From positions 1 to 9,501 of the forward strand of contig CACYCU010000039.1 of NCBI GenBank assembly GCA_902772945.1: a stretch of DNA of 9,501 nt. Direction: 5' to 3'. The translations under genes and the position numbers were made by a program. The DNA is from an uncultured bacterium (lineage in GTDB: Bacteria > Cyanobacteriota > Vampirovibrionia > Gastranaerophilales > Gastranaerophilaceae). Under the pieces are notes generated by a model, which saw only the letters and a program-made list of their open reading frames with translations, ran no database searches and was not told the DNA's origin. This document shows, piece after piece, positions 5,375 to 9,501 of this stretch; position 1 is the stretch's first letter; every line of letters begins with the position of its first letter.

Positions 5375-5538
5375 GGTAGAAAACTTGAAAATTTTTGTAG
5401 AAAAGTTTTGTTTTATCTACAGAAAATATCCTTTTTTAATTATTTTCTACAATTTCTTTATTTTTTATACATATTTTCTACAATTTTTTGAACAATGAAA
5501 AATATAGTAAAATCAACATTTTCAAACAGTTTTCTACA
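5375..5538. repeat. Cluster of DnaA-box-like sites TTTTCTACA
   Basis: Exact copies on the plus strand at 5443-5451, 5474-5482 and 5530-5538, and on the minus strand at 5396-5404. All four continue with A, making a shared 10-mer. Near copies are TTATCTACA at 5413-5421 (one base from the E. coli box TTATCCACA) and, on the minus strand, TTTTCTACC at 5383-5375. The two leftmost face left and the other four face right. I noticed only one further exact copy in the window (7403-7411, inside der). Confidence 0.7.
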
Positions 5539-5550
5539 AATATTTCGAGC

Positions 5551-5603
5551 TTATTATTACGGTTATATATATAATTATATTTAATATAATAATAAAAGTT
5601 TAA
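5551..5603. other. AT-rich candidate duplex-unwinding element
   Basis: Beyond the last box the sequence becomes almost pure A and T, beginning TTATTATTAC (5551-5560), then alternating TA (5564-5573) and T/A runs to about 5603, with only one CGG at 5560-5562. The TTA triplets next to a box recall the spacing of DnaA-trio elements on the complementary strand, but they are only AAT-type, so this is weak. Several TATAAT strings here (5570-5575, 5585-5590) may also serve a dnaN promoter. Confidence 0.45.
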
Positions 5604-5687
5604 AAATCGGAAAAAGGTAAAATTTTCTTAAATTTTTATTTTATTTTTTTGTTTATAAAATATAATTATAGAAAAGGGAGTATTTTT

Positions 5688-6809
5688 ATGAAATTTGTTG
5701 TAAAAAAAGAAGATTTGTATAACGGGATTAAAATTGTTGAAAGAGCAACTTCATTAAAGGCATTACAGCCTGTTTTGATGAATATTTTAATAGAAACAAT
5801 TGATAAAAGTACAATAAAACTTGTTGCAACAGACTTGGATTATACTGTAATTGCTCAAGTTGATGCTCAAGTTGAAGAAATGGGCAAAATAACACTCCCT
5901 TCAAAAAAATTAAACGATATTGTTTCAAGACTCGGTGATAAATTAATTACCTTTGAAATGAAAGATGGAGAAAATTCCGTAAATATAACTTGTCAAAATT
6001 CTAAATTTGATATTATCGGAATATCAGCCTCTGAATTTCCTCAAGAATTTGCAAATATAAATTTTGATGAAAAAGAAGGGTTTGAAATTCAAATAAGACC
6101 GTTTGTAAAAGCGGTAAAACAAGCGGGGTTTGCTGCAGCAAGTAATGAAGCAAGCAATCTTTTATCAGGTATAGTTTGCGATATATCTTCAAATATATTG
6201 GAAATAGCATCAACAGACGGAAATCGTCTTGCTCGTGTTAGAGAAAGTATTGATAATAAAGATAACCACGCAAAACAATTGATTATTCCTTCTAAAACAT
6301 TGAATGAATTTATAAAAATGAGTTCATTTATTGATGAAGAATCAGTAAAAATATATACAGAAGGTACAAAAATAATAATAAAATCAGAAAAAACAGTTAC
6401 AATTTCAAGATTATTAGAAGGACAGTTCCCCAGATATAATCAATTGATACCTAAAGAAAGCCCAAAAACAGCAACAGCAAATGTGGCACAAATGATTTCT
6501 GCATTGGAACGCGTATCAATTATGGTTAATGAAAAAACAAGTATTGTAAAATTGGAATTTGGTTTAAATAATTTGAAACTTACTGCAGACACTCCTGATG
6601 CCGGAAAATCAGAAGAAAATATTGATATAGATTATTCCGGTGAAGAACTTACAATTGCATTTAATTACAAATTTGTATTGGAAGCATTAAAAAATATAGA
6701 ATCAGACAACGTAAAAATTGGTTTGAATACACCTTTATCAGCAACAATGTTCAGACCTGAAAGTGAAGAAGATTTTGTTTGCTTGATTATGCCTGTACAA
6801 ATCAGATAA
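5688..6809 (+). CDS. dnaN: DNA polymerase III sliding clamp (beta subunit)
   Basis: A 373-residue clamp subunit, the normal length. It forms a ring dimer round DNA and tethers the polymerase, and also binds DnaA-regulating and repair factors. Three clamp domains of about 120 residues each are apparent. Typical segments are TDLDYTV in domain 1, SEFP and TDGNRLA in domain 2, LEGQFPRYNQLIP at the domain 2-3 border, and the C-terminal end CLIMPVQIR. The start at 5688 (MKFVVKKEDL) is chosen over an in-frame ATG at 5649, because AAGGGAG at 5674-5680 lies seven bases before it and the family begins here. Upstream is the putative oriC, an arrangement known from cyanobacteria. No single promoter stands out; TATAAT strings at 5585, 5570 and 5661 lack good -35 partners. 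The 3' end converges on der with four bases between. Confidence 0.97.
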   Translation: MKFVVKKEDLYNGIKIVERATSLKALQPVLMNILIETIDKSTIKLVATDLDYTVIAQVDAQVEEMGKITLPSKKLNDIVSRLGDKLITFEMKDGENSVNITCQNSKFDIIGISASEFPQEFANINFDEKEGFEIQIRPFVKAVKQAGFAAASNEASNLLSGIVCDISSNILEIASTDGNRLARVRESIDNKDNHAKQLIIPSKTLNEFIKMSSFIDEESVKIYTEGTKIIIKSEKTVTISRLLEGQFPRYNQLIPKESPKTATANVAQMISALERVSIMVNEKTSIVKLEFGLNNLKLTADTPDAGKSEENIDIDYSGEELTIAFNYKFVLEALKNIESDNVKIGLNTPLSATMFRPESEEDFVCLIMPVQIR

Positions 6810-6829
6810 GATATTATTTTTTATCTGAT
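6801..6829. terminator. Inverted repeat covering both stop codons of dnaN and der
   Basis: ATCAGATAA (6801-6809, ending in the dnaN stop) and TTATCTGAT (6821-6829, inside the der 3' end) are perfect complements around an 11-base loop that includes the der stop (6816-6814). Neither side has a good T run after the stem, but the loop has six T (6817-6822 partly in the stem). It is the only structure available to separate these convergent genes. Confidence 0.4.
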
Positions 6830-8139
6830 CTTTCGCGTACTGATAATTTGACAGGTGTACCGAAAAATCCGAATGCTTCACGCAATTTGTTTTCAATATA
6901 GCGTTTATAGTGATCTTTCATCAAATCAGAATTGTTAGCAAAAATAACGATATGCGGAGGTTGTACTCCTGTTTGAGTTACATACATTATCTTTAAACGT
7001 TTTCCTTTTGATGAAGCCGGAGGATTTAGCATATAAGCTTCTTTTATAATTTTATTCAAAAGACCTGTTGATATGCGTTTTGTACATTCTGTATAAACAT
7101 TTTCCGCTTCTGTAAAAATTTGGTTTAAACGTTGTTTTGTAACGGCAGAAATATAGATTTTTGGTGCATATTCAAGAAACGGAATTTCATTTGCCAATTT
7201 TTTATTATATTGATTTATTGTATTTGATTTTTTATCTTCAATCAAATCCCACTTATTTATTGCTATAATAATCCCTTTTCCTGCTTCTGTAATAATAGAT
7301 GCAATTTTTTTATCCTGATCAGAAATTCCTTGAGTTGCATCGATCACCAAAAGTGCAACATCACAATCTCTAATTGAACGAATTGCTCTGTCTACTGCAA
7401 ATTTTTCTACACCCCAGTCAACTTTGGATTTTTTTCTTATTCCTGCAGTATCTACAATAACAAATTCTCTGTCGTTGTAAGTAATTGAACTGTCAATGCT
7501 GTCACGAGTTGTTCCGGAAACATCAGAAACAATAACACGATTTTCATTCAAAAGAGCATTAACAATAGAAGATTTGCCTGCATTTGGTCTTCCGACAATA
7601 GCAATTTTTATAGTATTATCTTCTTCTTGTTCAATATTTTGTTCAAAATCTTCCGTTACCAAATCCAAAAGGTCACCAACCCCACCCGAGCCATGAAGTG
7701 CGGAAATTCCTATAGGTTCACCAATTGCAAGTGAATAAAAATCATTTACCATTAAAAGACTTTCCGGATTGTCAGATTTGTTAACAGCCAAAAATACAGG
7801 TTTTCCTGATTGTCTTAAAATATTTGCAATATCATAATCAACAGGATTTACACCTTCTTTTCCGTCAACAATAAAAATTATTTTATCAGCTTCTTCACAA
7901 GCAATTTTTGCTTGATCAAAAATAGAAATCATAATTTCATCTTCATCACCTGGAATAATTCCGCCGGTATCTATGACAGTGAATAATTTATTTTGCCATT
8001 CAACATCAAAATAAATTCTGTCACGAGTAACCCCAGGTAAATCGTCAACGATAGAATTTCTTGTACCTATCAAACGATTTACAAATGTTGATTTTCCGAC
8101 GTTTGGACGTCCTACTATTGCTACAATCGGTTTTGTCAT
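6814..8139 (-). CDS. der: Ribosome-assembly GTPase Der (EngA), double G domain
   Basis: Essential GTPase that assists 50S subunit assembly. The 441 residues have the unique layout of two tandem G domains and a C-terminal KH-like domain. Domain 1: GRPNVGKS (10-17), DTGG (57-60), NKSD (120-123), SAL (146-148). Domain 2: GRPNAGKS (183-190), DTAG (230-233), NKWD (295-298), SAV (331-333). The KH-like domain is about 350-436. The start MTKPIVAIVGRP at 8139 is chosen because the family begins just before the first P-loop. A longer in-frame reading to 8262 would overlap the upstream gene and adds nothing family-like. It lies 28 bp after the exported chaperone-like gene on the same strand. A TGTTACAAT element ends six bases before its ATG, so it may also have its own leaderless promoter. 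It converges on dnaN. Confidence 0.97.
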   Translation of the reverse strand: MTKPIVAIVGRPNVGKSTFVNRLIGTRNSIVDDLPGVTRDRIYFDVEWQNKLFTVIDTGGIIPGDEDEIMISIFDQAKIACEEADKIIFIVDGKEGVNPVDYDIANILRQSGKPVFLAVNKSDNPESLLMVNDFYSLAIGEPIGISALHGSGGVGDLLDLVTEDFEQNIEQEEDNTIKIAIVGRPNAGKSSIVNALLNENRVIVSDVSGTTRDSIDSSITYNDREFVIVDTAGIRKKSKVDWGVEKFAVDRAIRSIRDCDVALLVIDATQGISDQDKKIASIITEAGKGIIIAINKWDLIEDKKSNTINQYNKKLANEIPFLEYAPKIYISAVTKQRLNQIFTEAENVYTECTKRISTGLLNKIIKEAYMLNPPASSKGKRLKIMYVTQTGVQPPHIVIFANNSDLMKDHYKRYIENKLREAFGFFGTPVKLSVRERSDKK

Positions 8140-8145
8140 AAATTG

Positions 8146-8154
8146 ATTGTAACA
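8146..8154 (-). promoter_or_regulatory. Extended -10 element directly before der
   Basis: On the minus strand TGT (8154-8152) plus TACAAT (8151-8146) make an extended -10, with six bases left to the ATG at 8139. The -35 position is A-rich and unconvincing. There is no Shine-Dalgarno sequence, so a leaderless der transcript inside or in addition to the two-gene unit is the simplest reading. Confidence 0.4.
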
Positions 8155-8167
8155 TGAAAAAAATAAT

Positions 8168-8749
8168 TTATTTTTCTTTGTGTATTCTGTTAAACAAATG
8201 GTGTTTTTTGTGGACAGGACAAATTTTTTGAGAATTTTCAGGAGTATACATTTTTTCTCCAAACGGTCTTAATTTTGGATCTCGTTTATAATAAACCTTG
8301 TTATGTCTGCAATATTTTAATTCTTTTTTTTCCATTCTTTTTATAGTAGAAAGTTTGGATTTTTGTTCCGAATCAAGAACAGATTTAAATTCTTTTTCGT
8401 ATTTATCGTTTAATCCTTCCATATAATTTTGAAGATTTTTAACGATTTTTTCTTGTTTTTTAATAGCAGAATCACTGGCATTATGTTTTTTCATATTACT
8501 AAGAACAAATTTTTCTTGTTCATATTGTTCAAATTTATCTCCTACTTCCTGCAAATATTTTTTGTCCATTGTGTCTTTGCATTTTTGTTGATCAGGTGAA
8601 AGATTCAAAACATTATACATTGTAGCACGCCTGTCATACATAAAATCCATTAATTGTGTACATTTGTTTGTATCACAATTTTGAGAACTTTGTGCAAAAG
8701 CCGAATTTGTTAATAAAATAAAAGCGATAAACAATAAAATTTTTTTCAT
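8168..8749 (-). CDS. Exported Spy/CpxP-like (LTxxQ-type) protein
   Basis: A 193-residue protein with a clear signal peptide: MKK, a hydrophobic stretch to about residue 14, and cleavage after SAFA (19) before Gln. The mature part is strongly helical and charged. It contains LSPDQQ (50-55) and a second partial copy LDSEQKSKL (125-133) about 75 residues later, as in the two LTxxQ motifs of Spy/CpxP periplasmic chaperones, with coiled-coil-like helices between them. Five cysteines (25, 30, 57, 147, 177) and a basic His/Lys-rich tail (146-193) are unlike classic Spy. ATG 8749 is chosen because AGGAGAGGG (8760-8752 on the minus strand) lies just before it; an in-frame ATG at 8776 lies upstream of that site. 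It is the first gene of a leftward unit with der. It likely acts outside the inner membrane on folding or envelope stress; the family match is moderate. Confidence 0.75.
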   Translation of the reverse strand: MKKILLFIAFILLTNSAFAQSSQNCDTNKCTQLMDFMYDRRATMYNVLNLSPDQQKCKDTMDKKYLQEVGDKFEQYEQEKFVLSNMKKHNASDSAIKKQEKIVKNLQNYMEGLNDKYEKEFKSVLDSEQKSKLSTIKRMEKKELKYCRHNKVYYKRDPKLRPFGEKMYTPENSQKICPVHKKHHLFNRIHKEK

Positions 8750-8768
8750 ATCCCTCTCCTTGAGAGTA

Positions 8769-8797
8769 ATTATCACATAATATTGTTAAAAAATCAA
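8769..8797 (-). promoter_or_regulatory. Promoter of the Spy/CpxP-like gene and der unit
   Basis: On the minus strand TTGATT (8797-8792), 17 bases, GATAAT (8774-8769), with TG two bases before the -10 (TGT). The predicted start near 8762 gives a leader of about 13 nt holding the AGGAGAGGG site. It overlaps the mrnC promoter, which runs the other way. Confidence 0.55.
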
Positions 8798-8811
8798 TTT
8801 CCCGCTAAAAT
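8783..8811 (+). promoter_or_regulatory. Leaderless promoter of mrnC
   Basis: TTGTTA (8783-8788), 17 bases, TAAAAT (8806-8811), then six bases to the ATG at 8818. Transcription would begin at or within a base or two of the start codon. No Shine-Dalgarno sequence is present. Its -35 lies inside the spacer of the leftward promoter. Confidence 0.55.
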
Positions 8812-8817
8812 GAATTT

Positions 8818-9168
8818 ATGGAAGAAATGAATTTAAGAAATTATGCATATATAGGTGATGCTGTATGGGAACTTTTTGTAAGAGAAAAGACAGTAAAAAA
8901 AACAGACAATGCACAAAATCTTCATAAAATCACAACAGGTTATGTAAAAGCATCTTATCAAGCTGAATTGTTTCGATTAATGGAACCAATATTAACAGAA
9001 GAAGAAAAAGAAATAGCTCGCAGGGCAAGAAACTTACCAATACCTGTAGGCAGACGCCCAAATCAAGTTGAATACAGACAGGCAACAGCATTTGAGGCTT
9101 TGATAGGCTGGTGGTACTATTATGACAAAGATAAATTGAAGGAAATATTTAATTCTTATGAAATTTAA
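8818..9168 (+). CDS. mrnC: Mini-ribonuclease III (MrnC)
   Basis: A 116-residue RNase III-type nuclease lacking a double-stranded-RNA-binding domain. In Bacillus it trims the ends of 23S rRNA precursor within the 50S particle. The family motifs are present: NLRNYAYIGDAVWELFVRE (5-23) with catalytic Asp14 and YRQATAFEALIGWWYY (86-101) with Glu93 of the FEALIG motif, plus the basic ARRARN and GRRPN segments (69-82). A little short of the usual 130 or so, with a trimmed N terminus. ATG 8818 is supported by the promoter placement; Met4 (8827) is a possible alternative. Mini-III is typical of Firmicutes and cyanobacteria-type bacteria. Another ribosome-assembly factor, der, lies across the divergent promoter pair. 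Its last 11 bases overlap the next gene in another frame, suggesting coupled translation. Confidence 0.93.
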   Translation: MEEMNLRNYAYIGDAVWELFVREKTVKKTDNAQNLHKITTGYVKASYQAELFRLMEPILTEEEKEIARRARNLPIPVGRRPNQVEYRQATAFEALIGWWYYYDKDKLKEIFNSYEI

Positions 9169-9501
9169 AGAAGAACAACTTATAGAATATTTCAAAACAA
9201 GAGGAGTTTTTATATTTAATATTTTTTTATTAATTTGTATTATAGGTTTATTACCGGTAGATAATTTTTTGTTTGATATATTTTCTCATTTTAAATTTCA
9301 ATATATAATTTTTGGAACAATATTATTGTTAATATTTTTATATTTATCAATAAAAAATAAAAAATATTTAATATATTGTTTAATATTAATCTTATTAATA
9401 ACGATAAATATAATTGATGTTTTTCAATATATTGGAAAAAGAGATTTTTCAACTATTACAGATATAAAAATTGGATTATATAATTTATATTCATCCAACA
9501 C
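9158..9501 (+). CDS. Membrane-anchored protein, probable endonuclease/exonuclease/phosphatase family (3' cut off)
   Basis: An open frame starts at ATG 9158-9160, inside the last codons of mrnC, and is still open after 114 codons at the window edge. Three hydrophobic segments are visible: about residues 17-34, 48-65 and 70-88, separated by short polar turns with KNKK before the third. After them comes a short linker and then the strand IKIGLYNLYSSN (103-114). That is the layout of YafD-type proteins, where a few N-terminal membrane helices precede an endonuclease/exonuclease/phosphatase domain whose first strand contains the metal-site Asn (N109 here). The catalytic domain itself is outside the window, so the family call rests on one strand and is tentative. 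A weak AAGGA (9139-9143) lies 14 bases upstream; the overlap suggests translational coupling with mrnC. Confidence 0.6.
   Translation, partial: MKFKEEQLIEYFKTRGVFIFNIFLLICIIGLLPVDNFLFDIFSHFKFQYIIFGTILLLIFLYLSIKNKKYLIYCLILILLITINIIDVFQYIGKRDFSTITDIKIGLYNLYSSN

Larger units (their letters stand above)
5375..5610. other. oriC: Putative chromosomal replication origin (oriC)
   Basis: The 371-bp gap between the bioD-like gene and dnaN has the parts expected of an origin: a cluster of DnaA-box-like 9-mers (5375-5538) and, on the dnaN side, a very AT-rich stretch (5563-5603) suited to strand opening, separated by a short GC-containing segment (TTCGAGC at 5544-5550). Cyanobacteria are known to have oriC next to dnaN and away from dnaA, with boxes of the form TTTTCCACA. 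The boxes here read TTTTCTACA. No gene is found in this gap. The right edge is arbitrary. That the region fires replication is inference. Confidence 0.65.

Noticed and set aside
5451..5500. Repeated T-rich units in the origin region as a possible CRISPR-like or tandem array.
   Set aside because: The repeated unit is only 9-10 bases, in both orientations and at irregular spacing, which fits protein-binding sites and not an array.
5649..5687. A 13-residue upstream extension of DnaN.
   Set aside because: The AAGGGAG site and the family N terminus both point to 5688.
8140..8262. A 41-residue N-terminal extension of Der in the same frame.
   Set aside because: It overlaps the upstream gene, has no family similarity, and Der proteins start just before the first P-loop at 8139.

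Overview
The window is a low-GC (roughly 30% by eye) bacterial chromosomal segment dominated by housekeeping genes. Three things point to the cyanobacterial side of the tree, most likely a non-photosynthetic relative such as a gut Gastranaerophilales/Melainabacteria lineage. A probable replication origin sits directly upstream of dnaN and not beside dnaA, its DnaA boxes are one base from the cyanobacterial box TTTTCCACA, and a Mini-III ribonuclease gene is present. This placement is inference; no rRNA or other phylogenetic marker lies in the window.

Layout, left to right: the first codons of a leftward gene (1-28); a XerC-like tyrosine recombinase (147-1061, +); a leftward unit of a XerD-like recombinase (1586-2446, -) and a small acidic protein of unknown function (1119-1475, -); a secreted NTF2-like protein (2550-3020, +); a 430-bp island of debris holding a GC-richer palindromic repeat, a decayed XRE-type helix-turn-helix gene and a second coding-like scrap (3021-3450); chorismate synthase aroC (3451-4497, +); a consensus promoter and an intrinsic terminator enclosing about 50 nt, a candidate tiny RNA (4515-4600); a BioD-like protein with a damaged Walker A motif (4609-5316, -); the putative oriC (about 5375-5610); dnaN (5688-6809, +); der (6814-8139, -), preceded in the same leftward unit by an exported Spy/CpxP-like protein (8168-8749, -); mrnC (8818-9168, +), overlapping a membrane-anchored protein whose last visible residues fit the start of an endonuclease/exonuclease/phosphatase domain (9158 to the window edge, +).

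Functional links: XerC/XerD (chromosome dimer resolution), DnaN (sliding clamp) and oriC concern replication and segregation. Der and MrnC both act in 50S ribosome or 23S rRNA maturation and flank a divergent promoter pair, with the exported chaperone-like gene between them. AroC closes the shikimate pathway.

Two cross-cutting observations deserve attention. The origin candidate carries four exact copies of TTTTCTACA plus near matches within 165 bp. Several genes without a Shine-Dalgarno sequence (xerD, aroC, bioD-like, der, mrnC) have a -10 hexamer ending 6-9 nt before ATG, which predicts leaderless mRNAs, whereas most other genes have a clear AGGAG-type site. No tRNA, rRNA, CRISPR array or intact insertion sequence was seen.
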